A stretch of DNA of 64,000 nucleotides from Malachius bipustulatus (GCA_910589415.1 OU342630.1:76194186-76258185); one strand, 5' to 3'. Shown: positions 1 through 35,276, counted from the stretch's first letter. Notes: generated by a model not told the origin, from the sequence alone. A program made the numbers and translations.

Positions 1-180
1 TATACACATATGAAAACTGTTTTTTAATTCTTCTATGCGAATAAAATACTTTAAGTTTTAACCCTGAAATTTTGAAATCTACAAAATGTTTTTGTCAGTA
101 ACACCTTTTTGAACACGACGAACACCCTGACCCTCGCTTCCATAAAATATTACTTATATGCTTGGCACGCACTATACCTT
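1..180. other. otd intron edge, nothing recognised
   Basis: AT-rich sequence to the left of the first foldback element. I see no otd exon or other coding signal in it. Confidence 0.5.
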
Positions 181-1319
181 ATTTAATAACTAGGAGGAGT
201 AAATTTAAATAAACCGCCAAAAAAAGATGCTTCTCATTGGTCAATTCATAGGCAAAATTACACCCAGCAAAACTTGTACAGGAAATTGAATCTATGCAAC
301 GCTCAACACTACATATACGCTTGTTTTTTTATTGTTGTCTCATTATTATTTACAATGTCAGTGTCGAATGTGACACATCAGTTTTATAATCAGTTATTTC
401 CAAAACCCTATAAGTTGTTCTAAATAAGTTCTTTAAAAGTTATTTCAAAACCAAATAAGTTCTTTTTGAAGCCCATTCAGTTCTTTTTAGAGAACAGGCA
501 TCCTTTTCAGAATTTTGAAATTATTTTTGGCTTTCCATTTTCATCCTGCAAACGGTTTCAAGTGCCATTATGGATAATCCTACATCAAGTACAAGTGAGA
601 GGATGTCTCCTCCAAAGAAACGGGAAGAAAAGAGTGTCACCTACAAGATTTTGGAAAAACTACTCTATATGCGTACTGCTTCACCAATAATTGAAGAACA
701 TATTCCAATCGAACAAGGTGCGGATTTAGACCAAACAGGGACTGCTGTATGTGATAAAGTTAATTTCAACAACACACTTTGAATCTGGTCCTACAAAAAC
801 TAAAAAATGCTGTTTATAATAATACTGTTTGAAAAAATTGACTTATCCACAAATTATATATTATTAAATGTAAAATAAAAACTTTATCTACGATGTTATG
901 TGTCATATAATACATACATAAAATATATTATTTATATGTTACATTAAATTTGTCACATAAGTATTGCCTAAAATAAAGTACCTACTTTCAATCAATTTAA
1001 TATGAATGTTAATAATAATTATTATCCTTAATATTCTTCGAAATATCTATAAATTATTCAATTTCATTCTATATTTATATTCAGAAAATCATTCAGCACT
1101 ATAATACTGATATATTATGCAAATCACAATGATTTGTGATACTGCTGTAGAGTCTCTCCTGAAAAGTAGACTTCCTACACCGAAAACAAGTCCTATCTTC
1201 CTTATTAATAATTATTGTTTCAATTCAAATTTGCCGCCAAAAAAAATCTGGTGATTTAATCTGGTGACTTTTAGTGGTGTAAATGATACTTTGCAGTTTA
1301 CTCCTCCTAGTTATTAAAT
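181..1319. mobile_element. DNA transposon with 23-bp terminal inverted repeats, 1.14 kb
   Basis: Positions 181-203 and 1297-1319 are perfect inverted copies (core TAATAACTAGGAGGAGTAAA), and CCGCCAAAAAAA occurs just inside both ends. The interior has several copies of AAATAAGTTCTTT (about 420-490) and one ORF at 570-782. No target duplication is clear because the inverted repeat end is itself AT-rich. It lies in the otd 3' intron. It is probably a non-autonomous element; the superfamily is unknown. Confidence 0.7.
570..782 (+). CDS. 70-aa ORF inside the 181-1319 element, unknown
   Basis: It starts at ATG 570 and ends at TGA, reading MDNPTSSTSERMSPPKKREEK then VTYKILEKLLYMRTASPIIEEH. The first 25 residues are hydrophilic, Ser/Thr/Lys-rich with a basic PPKKREEK patch; the rest is mildly amphipathic. 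I do not recognise a domain. Its codons look more coding-like than the surrounding AT-rich sequence, and it is the only ORF of note between the inverted repeats. It may be a remnant of the transposon's own protein, or of a captured exon. Expression is not shown. Confidence 0.3.
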   Translation: MDNPTSSTSERMSPPKKREEKSVTYKILEKLLYMRTASPIIEEHIPIEQGADLDQTGTAVCDKVNFNNTL

Positions 1320-1461
1320 GAGATATAGCGATTTTTAGTCGCACGTATGTTTGGTCGCAAAAAAGAAACATTAAAATTTTATAATGAATGTAAACGCATT
1401 AACACGGCTAATAGTCACACTGTATAAATGAATCAATTTCATCATTATTAAGATAGCTTAC

Positions 1462-24303
<22,842 letters not shown>

Positions 24304-24315
24304 CTACTTTGGTCC

Positions 24316-25302
24316 CTGAAAATAATAAGTTTTATTAATCCATGTTTGTACTTTTTATTTTTATTATAAAAAAAAGAATATTGCAATAATAATTAATATA
24401 GTTGCACACAGCCAGATAAGGTTTGCGCCAGCAGATTCCACTGTCAAATACATATAACAGAAATATAAAATATATGAAAAATACTTATAACAAAATAGGT
24501 TGCCTACTCACATAGATTGACCTACAACAACTGTACTAACTTTTATGTTGCTAAAATTGTAACTTTTACTCATTGGATTTACTCATTTATTCGTTTTAGT
24601 ACTTTTCATTATATACCTACGTCTTAGTACAGAGACCTCACGGATTTGTAGGTTTGACAATACAACACAGAGGTCTTTTAAAGTAATTATCTAAACTTTT
24701 AGAGAAACAATAATTGCAATAATGATTGTTACACAGTATGGGAAAAACAAGTAAATACAGGGAGACTCTTATAAAGATATATAGAAATAAAATAACAACA
24801 TTTTTAATGTCAATATTAATTTCAAGCAAGACTTTCAGTTAAAAAAATATTCAGGGTGACACTATAACAATAATCTCTATTATCGTTGTATGGGTAGTTT
24901 TGTTATTTTAACGGTTACAAATATTAGGTTAAATTAGAAATATTGAGCCGAATTTTATACTTTTTAAGAATCTGAACCAAAATTATGGCTAACTTCGGCG
25001 TTGCTGAAATATTCCGAAAAAACTAAAAAAATCGGTATTTTAATGATAGTACAATAATAATAATAATAATTGTAAATTTTATACTTACTGCAATTTAAAC
25101 TGCTTCTGACTTTTGAAATTTATTTGTTATGGCGACAATAATTTGGCTGATTAACTTAACCTATTATAGATAGGTATACTTATGCATATATATATAAACT
25201 TGTGAAATTACTGTCTAGGAGAAATAATAACTATAGGTGTAGGTGTATAACTCCTAGTGTGAAATAATGCGAAAAATATATAATTTTAATCAAATATTTG
25301 GT
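24316..25302. other. otd 5' intron, AT-rich
   Basis: No exon or element identified, apart from simple repeats (ATA runs near 25060). Confidence 0.35.
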
Positions 25303-26843
25303 TCTTTTAAAGCGCCGGCCCATTTAGAAACGGTTCTGTAATTGTAATTGTAATTGTAATTGTAATAGTTCAACTTTCAAGGTGATCTAGAAATCTGAAT
25401 TTGGAATCCAGGGCAATATAAGCAATAACGAGTCAAAATATTACCAAGATGGCGGCACATTTAAAAATGACGAAAGGAGATGCCATCTTTGTTTTTTTTT
25501 AAACCTAGTTCAGATGGTTCAATTAAAAAGAAAGTGAAAATCGTAATTTTCCAACTTTAAAATTGAAAAGAAAACAAAACAGCTCAAGATATCAGAAAAC
25601 TGCTTATATTTATAGGTCATCCCTATCTTAACTTTCCATCTGGTGTCCTATACCGCGTAGGTATAGTTGAAATGATTATACAAAAGTTGACAATGTTTAT
25701 ACAATATGTTGGTGAAGGTGTATATGAAGCTTAACTAATAAAAATATTAAAATAAATTATTTTCGGAAATTGTTTTTTAACCGAGATTATGATTAAGTGT
25801 CCCTTTACGAAAATTATTTTTATTGTATCTATACAACAGAGTGGACCAATAATTCTGTGAATTTTTGTATAGAAGCTTTCTATTTAATAACCTGTTATTT
25901 GGAAAAATTCTGTGGAAAATGGAAGCAGTGGCGTATAGAGTCCAGGGTCTCAGGACACCTTTTTTCTTGTAAAAAAATCTGAACGGTTTATTTTTATTTC
26001 CTTTTTGCTTTTTCGGAATTCCAGATTAAATTGTTATAAAAAAAGCCATACTTTTTAAATTTCGATAAGACAGGAGGCACCGTTTTCGATAAAAACTCAA
26101 ATAATGTAACGTTTATTTTAACATTTTTTATTTTCATTATTTTTATTTAATAGTTTGAGATTGTTAATAGTTGTTAAGACAGTCATAAATTCAAGGACTT
26201 GCAGATGTAGGTAAAATATTAAGAAATATTTTTACCAAAAATATTTTTATTAAGTGAAAATAACTGAAAAAATTAAAATTTGGTTTTACAAGCCTTTCAA
26301 TTTATGCAGATACTTATATCTTAAAAACTATTAGATAAAAATAAAAATAAAAATTGTATATAAGAAACGCTACATTTGAGTTTTAACGAACATTAATAAG
26401 TAGGTATGTATATGGCTTTTTATAGCAATTAATATGGCATTCCGATAAAGCAATAGAAAAATTAAAAAAAAAAACAGTTTCGAATATTTTTTTACGAAAA
26501 AAAAATTTCAGCTATAGCTGTATTAATGTATATAAATGATGTATAAATAATGCATCATTCGATATATAAGTACATACCTAGGTATATAAACAGTTAAAAT
26601 AGAGGCGCATGTAAGCCGTTTTCCTCTATTTCGAGCCATTTTTGATGACTTCTTAAAGTTGTAAAATGGGGTGTCCCATTAAAAAACAAAAAAGTTGGGG
26701 TCTGTTTTATCACTTTTATACGTGCCGCCATCTTGGTAATATTTATTTTTGACTCGTTATTGTTTATGTTGCCTAGATGTCAAATTTCAGATTCTTATAT
26801 CAACTGAAAGTTGAATCTTTTGTTGTAATGGGCGCTTTAAAAG
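25303..26843. mobile_element. 1.54-kb foldback with CTTTTAAAGCGCC ends
   Basis: The 13-bp end at 25303-25315 returns inverted at 26831-26843. Inner arms pair around ATTACCAAGATGGCGGCAC (left) and TGCCGCCATCTTGGTAAT (right), and AACGAGTCAAAATA with its inverse. A hexanucleotide microsatellite (TAATTG)n lies at about 25338-25368. The core carries the shared module (CTCAAGATATCAGAAAACTG) and a GCAGTGGCGTATAGAGTCC word also found near 27785. Confidence 0.68.
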
Positions 26844-28629
26844 CGTATTCGCCCTGATGTATATACCCAACCTGAGTTATTCGTAATTTTTAATTAATTA
26901 ATTATTCGAAATTTAAGTCGACTTAAGGTACATTGATTACCTATACCATATACAAACGGGACGAAATGACCGTTATAAGTAATGGTATTTTTGCAATCCA
27001 GTTGTGTATAGGTAATTTTTTCATTGTGCATGCTTACTTATACAAATAATTTAAGCTTCGTTACATATGATTTAGACCTTCTGTCAAATTAAATTATTTC
27101 AGCTATAATAGTCCGGTATTATCGACATTCTAAATACCTACTGTTTGAGTTTCAGAAGGATGATTACCCGGATTTTAATTCGGTCAGGTGTGTAATTTCT
27201 TGACCGAAGCAGGATCCATTCCTTTACACCCGATGGCCCCAGACTTATTGGCTTACATAAACGTCAGCATAATGATCTAATTTTGTAGGTAACATATACC
27301 TTAAAAGAAACCATTTATGAGCATATACACATAAATGACCGAATAATTTATGTAGGATTGAAATTATGCAGGATCTTAGGAGAGAATATTTAGGTAGGTA
27401 CCTCACAAAAAAAATAATTAAAGATGGTTTTTCAAGTGTAAGTTAATTGCTTAGCGCAAATAAGGGGAATTTTTGAGACATATAGACTCGTCGTGGAAGT
27501 CGTTATTTTAAATGTAAGTAGGTTTAACATGTTTCAGTGGGTAAGTACCATCAATTGAAGGGCTTGTAGATAAACCTACGATATTAAGAAAATTCAAATA
27601 AATTTTTTGCCGAAAATGTTTTTCAATCGAAATACACATCACTGTTTAAGCGTGGATCTGTGGCACTGTTTCTTATTCTAAAGGTATATCTTTCGACTAG
27701 AGAGTGTATTAGGTACCAATACCAATAGTTTTCTATTTAATAACCCATATTTGGAAAAATTCTGGTAGAACTGAAGTACCCATGCAGTGATGTAGAATCC
27801 GGGGTCACATGACACCTGTTGATCATCATAAAAAATCTGCGACTGCTATATTTTTTTTGGGAATACCGGATTAAATTGCCACCGCATTACATTTGAGTAG
27901 CAAAAGGAAGGAATAAATTAAATAATTTTTGATTGGGAGTATCAGATCTTGTACCTACTTCAATTAGCAGAACTCTACTGTACCTATTAAAAATTTCGAA
28001 TTATTCTGATCAGACAATTTTTAGGTAGTACATAATTCCAAAAATATAAATTTTTCGAACAACTTTAAGACCCTGTATCTCGAAAACTAAAGCTCCAACG
28101 ATCGATGTCTATAGGAAACGTTTCGCCTGTTTTTGCATTTCCTATACAAGCCCTTTAATTTTGTAACCCCTTTCATTAACACCGCTATATAGGTAAGGTA
28201 TAGTAGGTAATACCTATATGCCTTTTATGCCTTAAATAATTTGAGGAATCACCGTGAGTAGAGTAGTCTCATATAGATAAAATCTGAATACCATGTGTTT
28301 TCTTTGCATAATAATCGGTATAAAATATTTATTATAGGTACCTATAAAAAATGATTTAAAAAAAACTACACCTACCTATTATATCTTATAATATCTTCTG
28401 TTATGTATGAGTCGAAAATACACTTGTCGCATTCAAATAATAATAATACCTAATGTAATAGAACATGCTGCTCTAAGTCCTCAATAGCCCTCCTCAAAAC
28501 CACTTTTAATAAAGCTCGTATGTGTGTTGAAAAATTTAATAAAAACTGAACAGTCCCTCACTTATTGGTTTGCTCCATTGTCCTGTGCAATAACCGAAAT
28601 CCTACTTGATATTTACACTATACTTCATT
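26844..28629. other. otd 5' intron, repeat remnants only
   Basis: A segment at 27735-27815 (TTTCTATTTAATAACCCATATTTGGAA...GCAGTGATGTAGAATCCGG) is a diverged direct copy of 25878-25960. Nothing else identified. Confidence 0.4.
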
Positions 28630-28990
28630 ACGCTCACTTGACTCCCTGAAAGTCCCGATGTTAAACATCTGCACGCCGCTTTGAAAAGGAGATGAAACTC
28701 TCGAGACGCATAGACCCGGAGAAGGAAAGCGCATATTTGCGTCGCGGGCGAAATGTCGATCAGATATTGAGGCGGATATTGGTTTTGAAGTTTATATCCT
28801 TTCTAATGAGCCTTGCATTGGGTACTCATTGAACTGTGAGCGAACGAGCTCTTGATTCCGACGTAAATAGGAATCTCTCTCAAAGTTATTGCCGACAAAA
28901 GTTAAGAAGGATGTTGCAGCTAAAAAGGACTTTTGTGTGCTTATGCGTATATTCATGAGGCTCAGTCAAGCTTGATAGTGTTCACACAAT
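28630..28990. promoter_or_regulatory. GC-richer unique intronic island
   Basis: About 350 bp (GAGACGCATAGACCCGGAGA, GCGTCGCGGGCGAAATGTCG, GAGCGAACGAGCTC) that stands out from the AT-rich flanks and is unique in the window. No open frame of note. It could be a conserved non-coding element of the otd 5' intron; this is not shown. Confidence 0.22.
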
Positions 28991-29336
28991 ATGGCAAAAG
29001 CTGAGCTAGTTAAGGAATATGATTAATTTTTTTTATACATTTACCTACTTTTTTATCGGAACTTGAAAATATAAATACCTATACCTACCGAAATGAAAAA
29101 AGTTTATTTATATTTTTATTTTATTTCACTAATAAATTTGTTCAATCATCAAGTAACACTATTAATTAATTTCTTCAGCTTAGGATTTTGCTTTGTTTTA
29201 TTTAGACAATTCCGACATACATATTTTAAGTACAATGATGAGATGTGATTTTTTATTCTATTTTTTTAGTAATAGATACAGAATTTTGTTAATTATATAA
29301 TCTTCTAATGAAATTGTATTTTATACATAAAACAAA

Positions 29337-29497
29337 TAATAACTTTTTTCAAGATCAGGCCTCGTTTAGGAAATATTTCCAAAATTGTTGTTTAGTTATA
29401 GGTCTGTGCATGATGAAACATATATTCTTATTGACGCCTAAGTTTTACATTTTTTGAGATATTTCCTAAACGAGGTCTGTTCTTGAAAAAAGTTATT
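29337..29497. repeat. 161-bp foldback
   Basis: AATAACTTTTTTCAAGA (29337) and CCTCGTTTAGGAAATATTTC pair with inverse copies ending at 29497 (TTTCCTAAACGAGG, TCTTGAAAAAAGTTATT). The arms are about 42 bp and the loop about 75 bp. Confidence 0.75.
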
Positions 29498-30080
29498 CCA
29501 TCTTTCATGCTTAACATACGATTTTATACATGAAGTTCGATTTGGGCTGTCCAGTTACCAAATACCCTGCATGTATTCTTAGTTTTTAAATTTAGGGTTG
29601 CGGGACAAATCTGGATGCACTAATGGAATTTAAACTTCCCCTTAACGGTGGGGTAGGTGGCAATATTTATTAATTCCAATTAAGTTCATTGAATATGAAT
29701 CCATATTTTGTTCAATGAAACAAAGTTGGTAGCTGCATTTATATTATATTTGCTACATTTTTAATTATAATTATAACGGCCGATTGAATACAATAATAAT
29801 TATTATAATACAATAATAAGTACCTAAAGAGCGCGTTAATTGTTTTGGAATTAACTTTAATACCAACTCGAGAAATAACAAAACATTAATAATTCGTTTA
29901 AAAAGCAATTAAAAATTAATTGCTGCAATTTAACAATTTCCATGCAAAGATGATTGTGTTGAAAGTCTGAAAATTTCTGCATATACGTGATTTCAATTTA
30001 AGAACTGAGCTAAATATTTACAACCCAATACCACTGTCGGTTTTACCGGAAATTAGCATCAACTTTCTTATTTTAAATGT

Positions 30081-30488
30081 GACACCCTGTATATTGGGTA
30101 ATACATTTTCAGAATTTCTGAGAAAATCTCATTTAAACGATTTTGGCAGTTTATTACGAGTGATTTAAAGAAACGAAACTCGCCATTTTTCATTTTCAAA
30201 GCAGCTTAAATATTGAAAACGGTTCAGATATCGGAAAACGGTTTCCATGACGATATACTTTTCATAGATTATTCTGTGGTATAAATTTTTATTAATTTTG
30301 GACTTTTTTTGAAAATCACATAGGTATGATAAGTAAGATAGGGAAATGTAAGCCGTTTTCAGATATCTTGAGCTGTTTTCAGTGTTCAGCTGCTTTGAAA
30401 ATGAAAAATGACAATTTTCATTTGTTTAGGTATAACTCATATTGCCTACTCGTTATTAATGGTAAAATGTAATAATATACAGGGTGTC
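30081..30488. mobile_element. 408-bp foldback with outward GACACCCTGTATA ends
   Basis: GACACCCTGTATATT at the left returns inverted at the right (AATATACAGGGTGTC). The inner arms pair through CATTTTTCATTTTCAAAGCA. It carries two opposed copies of the shared module (GAAAACGGTTCAGATATCGG and its inverse). The terminal word is oriented opposite to the other CAGGGTG elements. Confidence 0.6.
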
Positions 30489-31309
30489 CCGTTAAAATAG
30501 ATGGCTACTTCCCGCATAACCGCGAAAGTGCTATATACCGAGTTGTAATAATTTAGTTCAGTTTCTCGTAACTGAAAACATACATGATCAAATTTTGTGT
30601 GTTCTATTTCCAATAATTTTTCCATTTATGAATAAGGTGTCTAAAAATCGTATAAAATTAAAATATTTCGGGTTATACACTTGTTTATTTAGGTACCTAA
30701 TATAACTCATAATAAACCACCTATAATTTAAGCTCCATATAATGTATGAGGATGTGACAAACAAACTATACCTTTTCTCGGAGAATAAAAAAAAATGTAA
30801 TAACATATTTAGGTACAGGGTGTTTCATTTAAAGAAAACACAACTTATTTATTTAGGTAACTTGACCCCTAAAAACGGAACAGCTTGTATAACTGAAAAC
30901 ATTTTTACGATATAGATTTTTTCAACCAATAAGATAATGTAAGGAATATTTTTTTCTATCTCAAATGGGAGGGACTCTATAGGAAAGCCAGGCGCGCACA
31001 TGCAGGACTCTTGTTAAATTTTGCATCCCATAAATCTGAAATATGCTTAGAGTATTTTGATGATAATTCAGTTAACTCTGTCGCTCTGAACTAAGTTTTA
31101 ATCAATTATTAGATAAAAAAGTCGGAATTAACAAAATATATTTGATGTGGTAATTTTTTGTATGAATATATGGGTTATCAATTTTTCATTTTTTACCTAA
31201 ATGTGAAGTCATAATAAAATATAATCATAATGTCCCCCTGGATTTTTGTCGACACTTCTATCTCCTCAGATAGGTAGGTATAGGTATACTTAATTCTTCG
31301 TAACTCACT
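30489..31309. other. otd 5' intron, AT-rich, scattered ACAGGGTGT words
   Basis: ACAGGGTGTTTCATTTAAAG at about 30816 looks like a solitary transposon end. No gene. Confidence 0.35.
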
Positions 31310-31770
31310 CTTCATATTATTACGTACGTCCATTAAAACCACACGAGAACTAAAATTTCCGAACAAGCAATTTGACTTTCTGCATTATTGTCTCGTTAAG
31401 AAACGCGTCGAGGTTTATGTTAGAAAGGACGACGATGCACTGAAATGTTTTCCGGATCTGCCGATCTAAACGGCACTACTAAATCCAATATAATCATAAT
31501 ATAATGATAATGCTCTTTACAGGATCCTCGGATTAACCGGCAGCCAGCTCTAAGCTCCTTATGAGCGAAATCGGCCTCTTTTTCTAATCCAGTGGTTCAC
31601 TTCTGCATGATGCCCGCCGTAGGGATATTATAGTGCCGATTAGTTTTGATTGTTTAATTATTGTAATAACTTTCAACATTGTAACATGAACTACGTTCGT
31701 GTGTTACATTATGATGGTGGTTGGCGTTAATATCAATGTCAATAGGGAATTGGGAGGTTTAACTTTATTG
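31310..31770. promoter_or_regulatory. unique intronic island with two K50 sites
   Basis: Less AT-rich, unrepeated sequence (GAAACGCGTCGAGG, AACCGGCAGCCAGCTC, ATGCCCGCCGTAGGG). It holds GGATTA at 31530 and TAATCC at 31585. It is a candidate enhancer of the otd 5' intron on the same reasoning as the 16-kb island, but with fewer sites. Confidence 0.25.
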
Positions 31771-32410
31771 TGAGGACTTAGCTTATATGAAATGTCGACA
31801 TCAATCTACTTGTAGGTACATTTTGTCACTTTGTTGGTAAAACATTATGTACCTATATTATATGTGTATATAAAAATATACAATTAGGTATTATTTATAG
31901 TGGTTTGTCCTATATAATGATGGCTATATTATACTGTGATGGACGATGTACCCCTAGGTACCTACCTATACACTGTGTAATTTTATTTTCGAAACACAAA
32001 AAATTCCAATAATATGCAAGCATCAATTGCTGTGACTACCTCACCTAATTATTTTACAATACCTAAAATGTTAAATGTTATACTCAACACTTCTTGTTGA
32101 GTAAAAAAAGGTGCTTCTGATGCATCAACTGGGTTTTCAGTCGCGTTAAGCAGTTTTCAAGAAAATCAGGGAAAACTTAAAGTGGTTTTCTATTTCAGCA
32201 AGGTGGTTTTGCTTTTGAAAAATAATGTTCAAATGATGGTTACTTATAGGTATATATATGTCTAGTACCTACTTCAAAATTTTACCCCTCTGGTATGTTG
32301 ATATTATAACAAAATTGAGAGAAATATCTACAATAGGTAGTTTAGAAGATATATGAAATAAAATTAATTTTTTTCTTCCAAGTTTAACTGTATCTCCAAG
32401 TAACTGCATG
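31771..32410. other. otd 5' intron, nothing recognised
   Basis: AT-rich sequence with many TAGGTA/TACCTA words. Nothing else. Confidence 0.35.
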
Positions 32411-33952
32411 TACAGGGTGGGCAAATTTGGATGTTTCTATAGGAGATCTCGGTAACTATAAGAGCTATGGAAAAATGAATGGCGCATTCTCGATCGCTTT
32501 TTTTGAGAGGAACTCAATGGTGAAAACCGGAACTCGCTATCTTCTTTTGTTTTCGAGCTATAATGAAAAGTACGATTTTTCACGATATCGATAAATGTCG
32601 ATATCTTTCTTGGTTTTCAAGTTAGAGAAAAGATATTTGCACATTCTTGAGGCACTTTTTTGAGTAGAATGGAACGGCCTCAACAGATTTTGAATATCTT
32701 TTTTCATTTTTCCGTTATAACATAAAGTTGTATTTTTTTAAATGGAAGTCATAGTGGGCCATGAACTAATTAAATGGAGGATTTTTTTCTCTTTGCAACG
32801 ATATATAACATGTCTGTTAAAAATTTATGAAAAGTTACATTTTTCAAAATAAATTGAATTTATCTTGGTACCTGAGATTTTTTTATTTTTATTTTGACTT
32901 GTCACGTAGTGGGCGTGAATGTCATTTAGAATAGTATATGAAGGCGCCTGTCAAAGCCCAGTTCTCTTACATTTTTGAGTTAGAAAGTATGACTGTTTCG
33001 CTTTGAAAAAAGTAAAATTTAGTTGATGACCAATGAAACTTTTTATATTTTATATTAGATTGCTTTATGCAAAATAGTGACAATTCTGATATTTATATTT
33101 ATAAGAATTGGCAAGTACGGATCCAATTACATTAATGGCAGTTTCTTCGGCATCACCAATATGATAGTTTTTCGGCCTAGGCTTCTTGAATGATCCTTGA
33201 TTGATAATATTTGCCTTCAACCTGTCAAAAATAGATTTGTGGATTGGTCTCCTCTGTGGATAACGATTGAAGTATGTTTCGGATGCAATATCAGAATTGC
33301 TGTTACTTTGAATAAAGCACTCTAACATATCATACTTTTCGTAGTTTTCATAAACCAAATTTGCCATTTTGCAAGCGAAACGAGCACTTTCTAACTCAAA
33401 AACTGCGTAAACTGGCTTTGACAGGCGTTGTCGCACAATTTTCTAAATGACATTCACGCCTACTAGGTAAATAGTTGAAACAAATTTCTAAGGTACCATG
33501 ATAAATTAAGCTTATTTTGAAAAATGTAACTTTTCATAAATTTTTAACACACATGTTATATATAGTTGCAAAGAGAAAAAAAACTCTATTTAATTAGTTC
33601 ATGGCCCACTATGACTTCCATTTAAAAAAATACAACTTTATGTTATAACGGAAAAATGAAAAAAGATATTCAAAATCTGTTGAGACCGTTCTATTCTACT
33701 CAAAAAAGTGCCTGAAGAATGTGCAAATATCTTTTCTCTAACTTGAAAACCAAGAAAGATATCGACATTTATCGATATCGTGAAAAATCGTACTTTTCAT
33801 TATAGCTCGAAAACAAAAGAAGATAGCGAGTTCCGGTTTTCACCATTGAGTTCCTCTCAAAAAAAGCGACCCAGAATGCGCCATTCATTTTTCCATAGCT
33901 CTTATAGTTACCGAGATCTCCTATAGAAACATCCAAATTTGCCCACCCTGTA
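32411..33952. mobile_element. 1.54-kb DNA transposon with about 470-bp inverted repeats and a transposase N-terminus
   Basis: Ends read TA-CAGGGTGGGCAAATTTGG and its inverse CCAAATTTGCCCACCCTG-TA. The arms (32413-32880 and 33483-33950) are nearly identical by eye, differing by scattered single bases and small indels. The unique centre (about 32885-33480) is flanked by a secondary inverted pair (GTGGGCGTGAATGTCATTTAGAA near 32912 and TTCTAAATGACATTCACGCC near 33443). It encodes a 123-codon protein on the minus strand. The catalytic domain is missing, so it cannot be autonomous. Confidence 0.85.
33065..33436 (-). CDS. DUF4817-type helix-turn-helix protein, truncated transposase (123 aa)
   Basis: The frame is open from ATG 33436 to a stop at 33065. 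Residues about 31-82 (YDMLECFIQSNSN, SETYFNRYPQRRPIHKSIFD, RLKANI-NQGSF) match the DUF4817 helix-turn-helix pattern: aromatic-D-M, a length of charged helix, Y-x-x-x-F/Y-P-x-R-x-P-x-x-x-x-F, then R-L and G-S/F. Residues 97-112 (EETAINVIGSVLANSY) match the start of the next helical unit that normally leads into an HTH and the DDE domain. In intact insect elements this domain binds the inverted repeats. Here the protein ends before the DDE core. The internal Met24 (MANLVYENYEKYD) is an equally good start. It has no stops or frameshifts in spite of lacking catalysis, so a DNA-binding-only product is possible but unproven. Confidence 0.75.
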   Translation of the reverse strand: MRQRLSKPVYAVFELESARFACKMANLVYENYEKYDMLECFIQSNSNSDIASETYFNRYPQRRPIHKSIFDRLKANIINQGSFKKPRPKNYHIGDAEETAINVIGSVLANSYKYKYQNCHYFA

Positions 33953-34077
33953 GGTACATGTATCTCAAAAAATAAAGGGTTAGCGGAAAATAAAAAAAAA
34001 AAACAATAATTTTTACGTGTTCTATATCTTTTGCCGGAGTTATATGAACATACAAACTGGAACTAGAATATAGGTAC

Positions 34078-35276
34078 AGGGTGAGTTTTATTCAATATTT
34101 ATTAGAGGAATCTCGTACCTAAACTACTGCAGTTACTACAGGATCGGTTAAATGGTGAAAGTATAGTGCAGTTAAATGAGCGAAATTCGAAGCAACTTTT
34201 TTTTATCTTCATGGGTTCCTCCTAGATATTTGACATGCAAACGAAATTTCGCGAATTTATTCATACCGTATGCGATACTTTAATTACTTATTGGGATTAG
34301 AGAAATATAGTAAAAGAAAACATTTTAGATGATTTCATAACCCAATAACAGGGCATAATAAATTTGTATTTGTCATGAAGTGTTTGAGTTATGACATAAA
34401 ATTGTGTTTTTTTAAGTTTAAAAACCGTCTTATGGTATAGCTTATCTGTATGTATGTTACATCCAGTAAAAACCATATCGTGTTTTAATTTTATCATTGT
34501 ATCTATACGAAGAAAGATCTTATTCAATGATGTGATTTACCTACCATTTACCGTGTCTTATACAATAAAAAAACATATGCAAGTTTAAGTATGTCATAAC
34601 TCGAAAATGACACGACAAATAAAAAAATATATACGACTTCACGAAACTAAAGGTCCGGTTGCACAAACGTTAATTACAGATCTGCCAGATAATTAGTGAT
34701 TTTAAAATGCCCTGTATTATCAAAATGTTGGTCTGATATTGCTGCAAATAAATTCTACTCCCTTTTAGAAGAGTTAATTACTGATTAAAATTATAAGATC
34801 ATTAAATATATTCACCCTATTTTCAAAATTTGCAATTTAAAATCAGTAATTATCTGAGAAATCTTTAATTAACGTTTGTGCAACTGGCCCTTAAGTCTAA
34901 CATACAGTATTATAAAGGTCCATATAAGGTAACGGGCAGATTTCTGATTCCATTTTTAAGTATCGACGTTTTTAATATGAATAGTCAAATAATATATAAC
35001 TTTTATTAACATTTTTGTAATCCCTTTCATTTCTATACTTTCCACCTATGGTCCATACCTTTTCTAAAAACTAAATCTGCCCTTTAACTTATGAGTCTTT
35101 ATAATACTGACTGTTATAGTCAAATAGATCTACTATCTAAGGACCCATGAAGATTTAAAAGTTTCTTCGAATTCGGCTCATTATAAAACCGCTCTACTTT
35201 CCCCATTTTACCGTTTCTCTGACTGCCAGATCTCTGTTACTACTAAACATTGAGAAAAACGAATCCTGTACATATA
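34078..35276. mobile_element. about 1.2-kb foldback (TACAGGGTGAGTTTT ends) with a nested MITE
   Basis: The left arm (GTTAAATGGTGAAAGTATAG ... GAAATTCGAAGCAAC...ATCTTCATGGGTTCC) is paired by the right arm around 35140-35240 (GGACCCATGAAGATTTAAAAG...CGAATTCGGCTCATTATAAA). The right terminus is diverged (GAATCCTGTACATA). The element at 34651-34891 sits between the arms. The outer ends are not certain to within 10 bp. Confidence 0.5.
34651..34891. mobile_element. 241-bp MITE, GGTTGCACAAACGTTAATTA ends, TAA duplication
   Basis: The left end reads AGGTCCGGTTGCACAAACGT; the right end is its inverse with CTGGCCCT. TAA precedes (34648-34650) and follows (34892-34894), a 3-bp target duplication. The GGCC-GTTGCACAAACG end type is common in insect genomes. 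A PIF/Harbinger-like origin fits the TAA duplication; the family name is not certain. Confidence 0.8.

Noticed and set aside
1..1440. Search for the next otd exon downstream of 1462
   Set aside because: No acceptor followed by Otd-like coding sequence; only the 23-bp-TIR element is present, so the remaining exons lie outside the window.
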